From Nevskiaceae bacterium (lineage in GTDB: Bacteria; Pseudomonadota; Gammaproteobacteria; Steroidobacterales; Steroidobacteraceae): 25,429 nucleotides of DNA. Positions 14,980-22,868 of this stretch are shown here, piece by piece. The translations under genes were made by a program, and so were the position numbers. Every line of letters begins with the position of its first letter. Position 1 is the first letter of the stretch. The notes beneath the pieces were generated by a model. That model did no database searches. It was not told where the DNA came from and saw nothing but the letters and a program-made list of their open reading frames with translations. The stretch spans positions 1-25,429 of the forward strand of contig JACKOV010000012.1 of NCBI GenBank assembly GCA_024234075.1. The letters run 5' to 3'.

Positions 14980-16794
14980 ATGAACCCGACCGATACGTCC
15001 CGACCGGACTACTTCCACAAGGTCGTGGATTGCCAGTGGGCCTGTCCGGCCCATACGGATGTTCCCGAATATATCCGCCTGATTGCGCAGGGGCGTTTCA
15101 CCGACGCCTACCTCGTCAACCGCAAGTCGAACGTCTTCCCGGGCATCCTCGGGCGCGTCTGCGACCGGCCCTGCGAGCCGGCCTGCCGCCGTGGCCGGGT
15201 CGAGAAAAAACCTGTGGCGATCTGCCGTCTCAAGCGGGTCGCAGCCGATCACAAGGACGAATTCCGCGATCGCCTGGCGCCGATTCCGCAGATCAAGAAC
15301 GGCAAGAAAATCGCTTGCATCGGTGCCGGCTGTGCCTCGCTGACGGTGGCCAACGACCTGATGCCCCTGGGCTACGAGGTCACGATTTTCGAACAGTTCG
15401 GCGAACCCGGCGGCTTGATGCGCACCAACATCCCGTCGTTCCGCCTGCCGCAGGGCGTGCTCGACGAGGAGATCGGCGCAATCATCGACATGGGGGTCGA
15501 GCTGAAGCTCGGCCACAAGATCGAGTCGATGCGCGCGCTGCTCGCGGACGGCGGTTTCGACGCCGTGTTCGTCGGTTCGGGCGCGCCCAAGGGCAAGGAG
15601 CTGAAGCTGCCGGGCCGGCAGGAAGCCGCGGCGAACATCCACATCGGCATCGCCTGGCTCGAATCGGTCGCGTTCGATCACGTGAAGTCGATCGGCGAGC
15701 GGGTACTGATCATCGGTGTCGGCAACACCGCGATGGACTGCTGCCGCAGTTCGCTGCGCCTGGGCGCGAAGAACGTCAAGGTGATGGCCCGCAAACCGCG
15801 GCAGTTCTTCAAGGCTTCCGAATGGGAGCTCGAAGACGCCGAAGAAGAGAACGTCCAGATCGTCATCAACCGCTCACCCAAGGCCTTCGTGGTCGAGGGC
15901 GGCAAGCTCAAGGGCATGACCTTCGACGTGATGGAGTACGACGTCGATGCCCGGGGCCGGATCACGGCCGAGCGCATCACCGGCGAGGAATTCCTGCCGG
16001 CCGACGACGTGATCCTGGCGATCGGCCAGGAAAACGCCTTCCCCTGGATCGAGCGCGATCTCGGCATCGAGTTCGACAAATGGGATGTGCCCAAGGTCGA
16101 CCCGGTGACGTTCGAGAGCACGCGCCCCGGCGTTTTTTTCGGTGGCGATGCGGCTTTCGGCCCGAAGAACATCATCTGGGCGGTAGAGCATGGCCACCAG
16201 GCCGCGATTTCCGTTCATCAGTACTGCCAGGGCCTGCCGGTGGCCGATCGCCTCGCGCCGGGCGTGAACCTGCAGAGCCGCAAGATGGGCATGCACGAGT
16301 GGTCGTATTCCAACGACTACTCGCCGGTCGAACGGCGCCTGATGCCGCATGTCTCGCTGAAGGAGCGCTTCAAGAAGATCAACATCGAGGTCGAGCTCGG
16401 CTTCACCGCGGAGCAGGCTGCGGAAGAAGTGCAGCGCTGCCTCAACTGCGATGTGCAGACGATCTTCGACGCCAAGCTGTGCATCGAGTGTGATGCCTGC
16501 ATCGACATCTGTCCGGTCGATTGCCTCACTATGACGCCGAACGGCGAAGAAGCTGAGTTGCGCACCCGCCTCAAGGCCCCGGCGCAGAACGTCACCCAGG
16601 CGCTGTATGTCAGCGCGCCACTGAAGTTCACCGGTCGCGTGATGGTGAAGGACGAGGATGTCTGCGTGCACTGCGGTCTGTGCGCGGAGCGTTGCCCGAC
16701 CGCGGCCTGGGACATGCAGAAGTCGCACGTCAAATGGCCGCACGCCGCCGACCAGCCGTCCGCGACTGCTGCGGCAGGCCTCAAGAGCGCCTGA
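14980..16794 (+). CDS. GltD-like FAD/NAD(P) oxidoreductase with ferredoxin domain
   Basis: This 604-residue protein probably passes electrons between NAD(P) and the 2-oxoacid oxidoreductase encoded next. The N-terminal domain, as in GltD and dihydropyrimidine dehydrogenase, has Cys18 and Cys22 (CQWACPAHTDVPEY) and GRVCDRPCEPACRRG with Cys61, 65 and 69. An FAD Rossmann motif (CIGAGCAS, 113-120), an NAD(P) motif (IIGVGNTAMDCC, 244-255) and the second FAD motif FGGDAAFGP follow. The C-terminus carries two 4Fe-4S motifs, CIECDACIDICP (501-512) and CVHCGLCAERCP (562-573). The first FAD motif has Cys where relatives have Pro. The start ATG 14980 lies at the beginning of homology. The gene ends 97 bases before the alpha subunit. 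Confidence 0.88.
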   Translation: MNPTDTSRPDYFHKVVDCQWACPAHTDVPEYIRLIAQGRFTDAYLVNRKSNVFPGILGRVCDRPCEPACRRGRVEKKPVAICRLKRVAADHKDEFRDRLAPIPQIKNGKKIACIGAGCASLTVANDLMPLGYEVTIFEQFGEPGGLMRTNIPSFRLPQGVLDEEIGAIIDMGVELKLGHKIESMRALLADGGFDAVFVGSGAPKGKELKLPGRQEAAANIHIGIAWLESVAFDHVKSIGERVLIIGVGNTAMDCCRSSLRLGAKNVKVMARKPRQFFKASEWELEDAEEENVQIVINRSPKAFVVEGGKLKGMTFDVMEYDVDARGRITAERITGEEFLPADDVILAIGQENAFPWIERDLGIEFDKWDVPKVDPVTFESTRPGVFFGGDAAFGPKNIIWAVEHGHQAAISVHQYCQGLPVADRLAPGVNLQSRKMGMHEWSYSNDYSPVERRLMPHVSLKERFKKINIEVELGFTAEQAAEEVQRCLNCDVQTIFDAKLCIECDACIDICPVDCLTMTPNGEEAELRTRLKAPAQNVTQALYVSAPLKFTGRVMVKDEDVCVHCGLCAERCPTAAWDMQKSHVKWPHAADQPSATAAAGLKSA

Positions 16795-16891
16795 GGTCTT
16801 GCCGCCACTCATTCCGAGTCGACGTCACGCCATGCTTTCCAGTCGGCTCCTATCCGTTTCACTGACACTGGCCATCCAGTAGAGGGGCCCC

Positions 16892-18721
16892 ATGTCGCCC
16901 GCTTCCCGAGTCAACGACTTCGCAATCAAGATCGCCACGGTCAACGGCACCGGCTCGGCGAGCGCCAACACGCTGCTGATGAAGTCGATTTTCCGCAGCG
17001 GCATCCCGGTGATGGGCAAGAACTATTTCCCGTCTAACATCCAGGGCTTGCCGACCTGGTACGAAATCCGCATCTCCAGGGACGGCTACGTCGCGCGCTC
17101 CGGCCAGATCGACATCATGGTCGCGATGAACGCCGAAACCTACGGCCGCGACGTGCGCGAGGTGACGCCCGGTGGGTATCTGATCTACGACTCGACCTGG
17201 CCGCGTCCGACGCTGCTGCGCCGCGACGACATCACGGTGCTCGGAGTGCCGCTGGCGCGGCTCTGCAACGAGAACTTCAAGGGTGTGCGTACGCGCATCC
17301 TGATGAAGAACATCTGCTATGCCGGTGCGCTTGCGGCTTTGCTGGATCTCGACCTCGAGAAAATCCGCGAGTTGTTGGCCGAGACCTATGCCAAGAAGCC
17401 GGCGCTGGTCGAGTCCAACATGCAGGCGATCCAGCTCGGCTACGACTATGCCAAGCAGAATTTTCCATGCCCGCTGCCGTTGCGGGTCGAGAAGATGGAC
17501 CAGACCTCGGGTCACATCATGATCGACGGCAACACCGCCGCCGGTCTCGGCGCCGTGTATGCCGGCGCCACGGTCGCGGGCTGGTATCCGATCACGCCGT
17601 CGACTTCGCTGATGGACGCGTTCAAGAGCTTCGCCGACCGGTTGCGGGTCGACCCCGAGACGGGCCGGAAGAATTTCGCCTTCATCCAGGCCGAGGATGA
17701 GCTGGCGGCGATCGGCATGGTGCTGGGCGCCAGCTGGAACGGCGCCCGCGCTTTCACCGCGACTTCGGGTCCCGGCATTTCGCTGATGGGTGAGTTCCTG
17801 GGCCTCGCCTACTACGCCGAGATCCCGGCGGTAGTATTCGACGTGCAGCGTGTCGGTCCCTCGACCGGCATGCCGACGCGCACCCAGCAATGCGATCTGC
17901 TGGCCGCGGCCTATGCTTCGCACGGCGATACCAAGCACGTCTGCCTGTATCCCGCCAATCCCGAGGAATGTTTCTACATGGCGGTGCAGGCCTTCGACCT
18001 TGCCGAGCGTCTGCAGACGCCGGTGCTGGTCATGCTGGACCTCGACATCGGCATGAACGACTGGATGTGCCGCGACCTGCGGTGGGACGATGCGTACCAG
18101 CCGGATCGTGGCAAGGTCTATACCAAGGCCGATCTCGAGAAGATGGAGAAATTCCATCGCTACTTCGATCGCGACCAGGACGGCATCCCGTACCGCACCT
18201 TCCCGGGCGTGCATCCGAAGGGCGCGTATTTCACCCGCGGCTCGGGCCACTCGCAATACGGCACCTATACCGAAGATTCCGTCGAGTACCAGATCGTGCT
18301 GGACCGGCTGCTGCGCAAGTTCGCGACCGCGAAGGAACTCGTGCCCAAGCCGGTGATCGACCGGGATCCGAAAACCGAGGTCGCGATCGTTTCGATCGGC
18401 AGTTGCGACGGTGCAATCCGCGAGGCGCGCGACCTGCTGCGCTCGCAGGGCATCGCGACCAACTATCTGCGCATCCGCGGCTTTCCTTTCGGCGAGGAGG
18501 TCGAACAATTCCTGGCCGAGCACCGTGTCCTCTACGTCGTCGAGCAGAACCGCGACGCGCAGCTGAAATCGTTGCTGACGCTCGAGACGCGGGTCGAAAA
18601 GGCCCAACTGCGTTCGCTGCTGCATTACAGCGGCCTGCCGGTGTCCTCCTCGTTCATCGTCGACGGCATCCTCGCCGATCTGGCCGAGGGCCGTCGCGCC
18701 GTTGTCGGAGCCGTCAAATGA
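16892..18721 (+). CDS. 2-oxoacid:acceptor oxidoreductase, fused gamma-alpha subunit
   Basis: This is the gamma-alpha subunit of a thiamine-diphosphate 2-oxoacid oxidoreductase (KorA type), which oxidatively decarboxylates a 2-oxoacid with CoA. In its 609 residues the gamma domain occupies about 1-195. The alpha domain begins near 210 with GNTAAGLGAVYAGATVAG and YPITPSTS (232-239), followed by TSGPG (291-295) and GPSTGMPTRTQQ (322-333). The carboxy-terminal swinging domain is seen in VSIGSCDGAIREA and the VVEQNRDAQLKSLL segment. ATG 16892 has AGAGGGG at 16881-16887 and overlaps nothing upstream. The end overlaps the beta subunit as ATGA. Whether it uses 2-oxoglutarate, pyruvate or another 2-oxoacid cannot be decided. 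Confidence 0.92.
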   Translation: MSPASRVNDFAIKIATVNGTGSASANTLLMKSIFRSGIPVMGKNYFPSNIQGLPTWYEIRISRDGYVARSGQIDIMVAMNAETYGRDVREVTPGGYLIYDSTWPRPTLLRRDDITVLGVPLARLCNENFKGVRTRILMKNICYAGALAALLDLDLEKIRELLAETYAKKPALVESNMQAIQLGYDYAKQNFPCPLPLRVEKMDQTSGHIMIDGNTAAGLGAVYAGATVAGWYPITPSTSLMDAFKSFADRLRVDPETGRKNFAFIQAEDELAAIGMVLGASWNGARAFTATSGPGISLMGEFLGLAYYAEIPAVVFDVQRVGPSTGMPTRTQQCDLLAAAYASHGDTKHVCLYPANPEECFYMAVQAFDLAERLQTPVLVMLDLDIGMNDWMCRDLRWDDAYQPDRGKVYTKADLEKMEKFHRYFDRDQDGIPYRTFPGVHPKGAYFTRGSGHSQYGTYTEDSVEYQIVLDRLLRKFATAKELVPKPVIDRDPKTEVAIVSIGSCDGAIREARDLLRSQGIATNYLRIRGFPFGEEVEQFLAEHRVLYVVEQNRDAQLKSLLTLETRVEKAQLRSLLHYSGLPVSSSFIVDGILADLAEGRRAVVGAVK

Positions 18722-19776
18722 CGTTCATCCCGAAGCCCAAGGTCGCCCATCCGAGCCTGCCGAAGAATGCGCTGGGGCTGACGCGCCGCGATTACGAAGG
18801 CGCGCTGTCGACGTTGTGCGCCGGTTGCGGCCACGATTCCATCACCGCGGCGATCATCGAGGCCTGCTGGGGCATCTCGGCGCGGCCGGAAAACGTGGTC
18901 AAGCTGTCGGGCATCGGCTGCTCGTCGAAAACCACGGCCTACTTCGTCAGTGGCGGCCACGGTTTCAATTCGGTGCATGGGCGCATGCCGTCGATCGCGA
19001 TGGGTGCGAATGCCGCCAATCGCGATCTCTACTACGTCGGCGTCTCGGGCGACGGCGATTCGCTATCGATCGGTCTCGGGCAGTTCTGCCATGCGATCCG
19101 TCGCAACCTGAACATGCTCTACCTGATCGAGAACAACGGTGTCTATGGTCTGACCAAGGGCCAGTTCTCGGCCTCGGCCGATATCGGCACCAAGGCCAAG
19201 AAAGGCGAGGTCAACCAGCAGCCGCCGATCGACCCGGTGCTGCTGGCCATGAATCTCGGCGCCGGTTTCGTCGCTCGAAGCTTTTCGGGCGACAAGGCGC
19301 AGCTCGTGCCGCTGATCCAGGCGGGCCTGAAATACCCGGGCTTCGCGGTGATCGACGTGCTCTCGCCCTGTGTCACGTTCAACGACCACGAGGGCTCCAC
19401 CAAGAGCTACGCCTATACGCGCGAGCACTTCGAGCCGGTGGTGCAGGCCGATTTCGTGCCGTTTCAGCGCGAGATCACCGCCGACTACGGCGCCGGACAG
19501 GCCATGCCGGTGGTGTTGCACGACGGCAGCCGCATCCTGCTGCGCAAGCTCGCCGAGGATTACGATCCGACCGATGCGGGCCGCGCCTACGGCTATGTGC
19601 AGGAGCACATCGCGAAGGGCGAAGTGCTGACCGGCCTGCTGCACCTGCGGCCGACCGACCAGTCCGAGTTCCACGCGCTCAACCGCACGCCCGAGCAGCC
19701 GCTGAACCAGCTGCCGTACGCGAAGCTTTCTCCGGGATCGAAGGCGCTGGAGAAGGTGCTCGCGCGTTACCGCTGA
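18718..19776 (+). CDS. 2-oxoacid:acceptor oxidoreductase, beta subunit
   Basis: The beta subunit binds thiamine diphosphate and a 4Fe-4S cluster. The 352 residues show CAGCGH (Cys34, Cys37), GIGCSS (Cys68) and a later SPC, which together supply four cluster ligands. The ThDP/Mg motif is GDGDSLSIGLGQ (111-122) followed by IENNGVYGLTKGQ (138-150), typical of KorB-type subunits. The ATG overlaps the alpha-subunit stop as ATGA, so the two should be made in equal amounts. It has no extra ferredoxin domain; the first gene of the cluster supplies those clusters. The C-terminal 60 residues (LLHLRPTDQ onward) extend beyond the core fold. Confidence 0.93.
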   Translation: MTFIPKPKVAHPSLPKNALGLTRRDYEGALSTLCAGCGHDSITAAIIEACWGISARPENVVKLSGIGCSSKTTAYFVSGGHGFNSVHGRMPSIAMGANAANRDLYYVGVSGDGDSLSIGLGQFCHAIRRNLNMLYLIENNGVYGLTKGQFSASADIGTKAKKGEVNQQPPIDPVLLAMNLGAGFVARSFSGDKAQLVPLIQAGLKYPGFAVIDVLSPCVTFNDHEGSTKSYAYTREHFEPVVQADFVPFQREITADYGAGQAMPVVLHDGSRILLRKLAEDYDPTDAGRAYGYVQEHIAKGEVLTGLLHLRPTDQSEFHALNRTPEQPLNQLPYAKLSPGSKALEKVLARYR

Positions 19777-19818
19777 GGCGCGCTAGACTGCGCACTATTC
19801 ATTCGGCTGGAGTCGACG

Positions 19819-19944
19819 ATGGGCAAGGGTGACAGCAGGACCAAGCGCGGCAAGATCTACCAGGGCTCTTTCGGCAAATCGCGCCCGAAGGATCCGAAGC
19901 GCGGCAAGAAGGTCGCTACCAAGAAAGCGTCGACACGCAAGTAA
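19819..19944 (+). CDS. 30S ribosomal protein THX
   Basis: This short gene encodes 41 residues beginning MGKGDSRTKRGKIYQGSFGK, followed by a Lys/Arg-rich tail. This is the pattern of Thx (bTHX), a small basic peptide that sits in the head of the 30S subunit. The ATG has a ribosome-binding site GGAG at 19808-19811, seven bases upstream. It starts 42 bases after the beta-subunit gene and is followed by a strong terminator. TAGACT at 19784-19789 could be a -10 box of its own promoter, but no good -35 is seen. It is easily missed because of its length. Confidence 0.88.
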   Translation: MGKGDSRTKRGKIYQGSFGKSRPKDPKRGKKVATKKASTRK

Positions 19945-20024
19945 TCGAGCGCTGATATACCGGCCGGGACGAGCCGGAACCAGCTGCTGCGGCAGCAGGA
20001 GCCAGACTGAAGGCACAGGTCGGG

Positions 20025-20057
20025 CGGCCCGCGGGGGCGACTCCGCGGGCCGTTTTT
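20025..20057 (+). terminator. intrinsic terminator after the THX gene
   Basis: CGGCCCGCGG (20025-20034) and CCGCGGGCCG (20043-20052) make a perfect 10-bp stem with an 8-base loop, followed at once by TTTTT (20053-20057). It ends the plus-strand transcript of the redox cluster and THX. No T-tract follows on the opposite side, so it is not an obvious terminator for the convergent ketosynthase gene. A smaller hairpin (CTGCTG 19984-19989 with CAGCAG 19993-19998) lies upstream in the otherwise empty 145-base gap. Confidence 0.88.
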
Positions 20058-20089
20058 CGATGGGCGCGCGGCTCGGGCCGGCGCAGGTT

Positions 20090-21187
20090 TCAGGCGTCGT
20101 GGGTCGGCACAGCAGCGCCGCGGGTTTTCCGGACCATGAGGTCGTGCACGAGCTGCAGTCCGCTGCGCTCGCAGGGCGGCAGCTCGGCGTCGCTGGTGTC
20201 GAGCGGTGTGGTGCGCTCGCCCCAGCGGACGAGATGTGCGCAGAAGGTCAGGCCACCGCCGAAGGCCGGCATCAGCAAGCGCGCGCCGGGCCGGATCCGG
20301 CCTTCCTCCAGAGCCTCGCAGAGCGCCACCGGCACGGTAGCGGCGGACATGTTGCCGTAGCGCTGCACGTTGACGTAGACGCGTTCCATCGGCACGCCGG
20401 CGCGCTTGGCGACGAACTCGATGATCCGCTGGTTCGCCTGGTGGGGCACGACCAGGTCGATGTCGTCCGCCGTGAGCCCGGCGCGGCTCAGCACGTCCTC
20501 GCAGGCGAGGCTCATGCCGGCGACGGCTTTCTTGAAAATCTCCTGACCTTCGAACTGCCAGCTTGTGTCGCCGAGTACACGGCCCTGGTTGGCATAGGCG
20601 CCCCCCATGCCGTGGATCCGCAGGATCTCGCGCGCCTCGCCGTAACAGCCGAGCTTCTCCAGCTGCAGACCTTCGTCGCGCTCGCTCGCCTGCAGCACCA
20701 CTGCGGCCGCGCCGTCGCCGAACAACACTGCGACGTCACGATTTCGCCAGTCCATGAACGGCGAGATCAGTTCGGCACCGACCACCAGGGCGGTCCGCAC
20801 CACGCCGGTACGGATCATCGCGGTCGCGGTCGAAAGGCCGTAGAGGAAGCTGGTGCAGGCGGTGTTGACGTCCATCGCGGCGCAGCCATCGGCGCCGAGC
20901 GCGCGCTGCAGCCCCGACGCCTGGTTCGGGCACTGATCGTCATAGCTGGTGGTGCCGACGACGATCAGGCCCAGGTCGCGACCGGCGAGCCCGGCACAGG
21001 CGAGGGCCCGCTTCGCGGCGACCGTCGCCATCTCGCCGAGCGAGACATGGGAAATGCGCCGCGTGCGAATGCCCGTGCGCGTCATGACCCATTCATCGCT
21101 GGTGTCGAGGAAGGTCGCCAGATCGTCGTTGGACAGGACACCCGGAGGCAGACATTTGCCCCAGCCGACGATGCTGGCATGGGTCAT
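20090..21187 (-). CDS. 3-oxoacyl-ACP synthase III (FabH-like)
   Basis: Ketosynthase III enzymes condense an acyl-CoA with malonyl-ACP or a similar acceptor. The catalytic triad is complete: Cys111 in VNTACTSF, His249 in VVPHQANQRI and Asn279 in RYGNMSAATVP. SDEWVMTRTGIRTRR (30-44) is the typical FabH N-terminal signature. The protein has 365 residues, some 40 longer than E. coli FabH. The excess is a C-terminal tail after GGGLTFCAHLVRW that is not part of the fold. ATG 21187 has the strong site GGAGGGG at 21194-21200. No other fatty-acid synthesis genes are near, so it is probably a paralogue serving a special lipid or starter unit, but housekeeping FabH is not excluded. Confidence 0.88.
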   Translation of the reverse strand: MTHASIVGWGKCLPPGVLSNDDLATFLDTSDEWVMTRTGIRTRRISHVSLGEMATVAAKRALACAGLAGRDLGLIVVGTTSYDDQCPNQASGLQRALGADGCAAMDVNTACTSFLYGLSTATAMIRTGVVRTALVVGAELISPFMDWRNRDVAVLFGDGAAAVVLQASERDEGLQLEKLGCYGEAREILRIHGMGGAYANQGRVLGDTSWQFEGQEIFKKAVAGMSLACEDVLSRAGLTADDIDLVVPHQANQRIIEFVAKRAGVPMERVYVNVQRYGNMSAATVPVALCEALEEGRIRPGARLLMPAFGGGLTFCAHLVRWGERTTPLDTSDAELPPCERSGLQLVHDLMVRKTRGAAVPTHDA

Positions 21188-21251
21188 GGGTGTCCCCTCC
21201 GGGCCGATGGCGGCGCTGTGTCGCCGGGTCGCTGCCGCAGCTGTGGGCCGC

Positions 21252-22754
21252 TCAGGCGACCGCGCCGAGCACTTCGAGTGCGACGCGCTCCGCCGACTCG
21301 AAGGCGCCTTCCATGCCGCGGCTGCCGACCGAGGTATGTTCGCCGCAGAAGAACAGCCGCTTGTGCGGCTCGGCCACGGCGTGGCGGAACTCCGTGACCT
21401 GGCCGGGCTGGTAGATCGCCCAATCGCCGGCGGCGAACGGATCGGCCGCCCAGGAATGCGCACCGCCCAGCTCGAGCAGGCCCTTGGCCGCAGGCCGCAG
21501 GCGCTCGAACTCGGCGATGATCATCCTGGCTCCATCCTGCAGACCGAAGCGGTCGATGTACTGCGCCGCCAGGCCGCGGCACCAGACCGTCAGGCTGGTT
21601 ACCTGGTCGGTTTCGCCGAACTGCTGCGCCAGCACCATGCCGAGCATGCCATCGGTCCACATCGAAGCCGGCAGGCCATCGCTTTCCCAGAACGGCTTTT
21701 TCGGCACCAGATGGAACTGCGTGATCGGAATGTAACCGAGCATCTGGATGGCCTTGTGCTGCAACGGCGCCGGCAGCGGGTCGAGCGCGACATGGCGCAA
21801 CGTCGAGAACGGCATCGAACAGACCACGGCCTTGGCCTGGTAACGGGTCCCGTCGCTGCAGCGGACGCTGGCGCCGCTGTCGGTGACCGAGATCGCGGCC
21901 ACGCTCTTGCCGAACAGCAGGTCGCCCTTGAGGCGCTTGGCCATCGCGATCGGCAGCATCTGGTTGCCGCCGCGGTAGACGCCTACCAGAATATTCGCCG
22001 CGTTACCGGCGCCGGCAGTACCGCCGCCGCGCGAGAACCCCATGATGGCGCCGCGGTTGACGTTCTGCCAGTTGTCGGCGAAGGCCTGCTGCAGCAACGA
22101 TACGTCGTGCGAGGTGGTGCCGTAGGCGATGTTGGTGTCGAAGCCCAGACGGATCATGGCGTCGTTGGCGCCCTTGGAGGTCAGGAAGTCGTGCACCGAG
22201 ACGTCGTACTGCGCGTACTTCGGGTCGTACCAGTTCTCCAGATCCTGGAAGGGCATGTGCTCCTTGAACATCGCATTCGACCAGCCCCAGGGCGGCAGTT
22301 GTTTCTGCGCAGCCGGGAACGGATTCTTCGGATGGGTCGGCCAGTTCTGCAGCGGCACATGCTCGCCGTCGATGTACAGCGCCTGGCCACTGCGGTTGGC
22401 AAACATCTTGGGTGCGAGGTTGACGATCTCGACGCCGTATTTCGCGCCGGCAGCAATACAGCGGCCGTAGGCATTGGCGATGGTGTTGCCGCCGACCTCC
22501 GGATGTCCGGGGACGTCGAACAGCGAATAGATGCGGCCGCCGACACGCTGCCGGCCCTCGAGCAGCAGGACCTTCAAGCCGTTCTCTTCCAGCGTGATCG
22601 CGGTTTCTAGGCCGGAGAGCCCGGCGCCAATCACGATGACGTCGGGTTCGCCCGAGCCGGTGGCCGCATGGGCGCGGCTTGCGGGCAGTGCGGCGGCGAC
22701 GGCAGCCGCTGTGGCGGCAGAGGAAACCACGAACTCGCGACGGGTGATCGACAT
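21252..22754 (-). CDS. Tat-exported flavin monoamine oxidase family protein
   Basis: This is a 500-residue FAD-dependent amine-oxidase-family protein. The N-terminus is a twin-arginine signal: TRREF with Arg5-Arg6, an Ala-rich hydrophobic stretch, and AHA as likely cleavage site near residue 30, so it should be exported folded with its flavin. The FAD motif VIVIGAGLSGLETA is followed by VLLLEGRQRVGGR. The C-terminal FAD motif is LFFCGEHTSVGSRGMEGAF. No Cys typical of covalent flavin attachment was recognised. The substrate, an amine, amino acid or hydrophobic compound, is unknown. ATG 22754 has GGAG ten bases upstream and a plausible promoter before it. It lies 64 bases before the ketosynthase gene on the same strand. 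Confidence 0.86.
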   Translation of the reverse strand: MSITRREFVVSSAATAAAVAAALPASRAHAATGSGEPDVIVIGAGLSGLETAITLEENGLKVLLLEGRQRVGGRIYSLFDVPGHPEVGGNTIANAYGRCIAAGAKYGVEIVNLAPKMFANRSGQALYIDGEHVPLQNWPTHPKNPFPAAQKQLPPWGWSNAMFKEHMPFQDLENWYDPKYAQYDVSVHDFLTSKGANDAMIRLGFDTNIAYGTTSHDVSLLQQAFADNWQNVNRGAIMGFSRGGGTAGAGNAANILVGVYRGGNQMLPIAMAKRLKGDLLFGKSVAAISVTDSGASVRCSDGTRYQAKAVVCSMPFSTLRHVALDPLPAPLQHKAIQMLGYIPITQFHLVPKKPFWESDGLPASMWTDGMLGMVLAQQFGETDQVTSLTVWCRGLAAQYIDRFGLQDGARMIIAEFERLRPAAKGLLELGGAHSWAADPFAAGDWAIYQPGQVTEFRHAVAEPHKRLFFCGEHTSVGSRGMEGAFESAERVALEVLGAVA

Positions 22755-22783
22755 GATGGGGATGCTCCAGTGACTCGACGACA

Positions 22784-22813
22784 GTTCTACACGCCTCGGG
22801 CTGGCCCAATCAA
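22784..22813 (-). promoter_or_regulatory. candidate promoter of the amine oxidase gene
   Basis: On the minus strand TTGATT (22808-22813) and TAGAAC (22784-22789) are separated by 18 bases, each matching sigma70 consensus at four of six positions. Initiation near 22777 would leave a leader of about 22 bases containing the GGAG ribosome-binding site. It would drive the amine oxidase and probably the ketosynthase gene after it. Confidence 0.35.
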
Positions 22814-22822
22814 TTTGTCGGC

Positions 22823-22867
22823 GGCCGCGCCGCGGCCAGTGGCGTGAATCGTGGGCCGGAACGGCCC
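22823..22867 (-). repeat. two GC-rich hairpins after the beta-propeller gene
   Basis: Directly beyond the stop codon at 22869-22871, GGGCCG (22853-22858) pairs with CGGCCC (22862-22867). Next, GGCCGC (22823-22828) pairs with GCGGCC (22832-22837), each stem having a 3-base loop. Neither is followed by a T-tract on the minus strand. They may mark the 3' end of this transcript or be chance GC palindromes. Confidence 0.35.
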
Positions 22868-22868
22868 T

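Noticed and set aside
14833..15681. Long N-terminal extension of the DUF971 frame
   Set aside because: It runs antisense through the divergent GltD-like gene; the domain starts at 14832.
16859..18625. 588-residue minus-strand ORF opposite the oxidoreductase alpha subunit
   Set aside because: The plus-strand reading has full KorA-type motifs; the antisense frame has none.
20949..22610. 553-residue plus-strand ORF opposite the ketosynthase and amine oxidase
   Set aside because: Overlaps two genes with clear catalytic motifs on the minus strand; no ribosome-binding site or domain.
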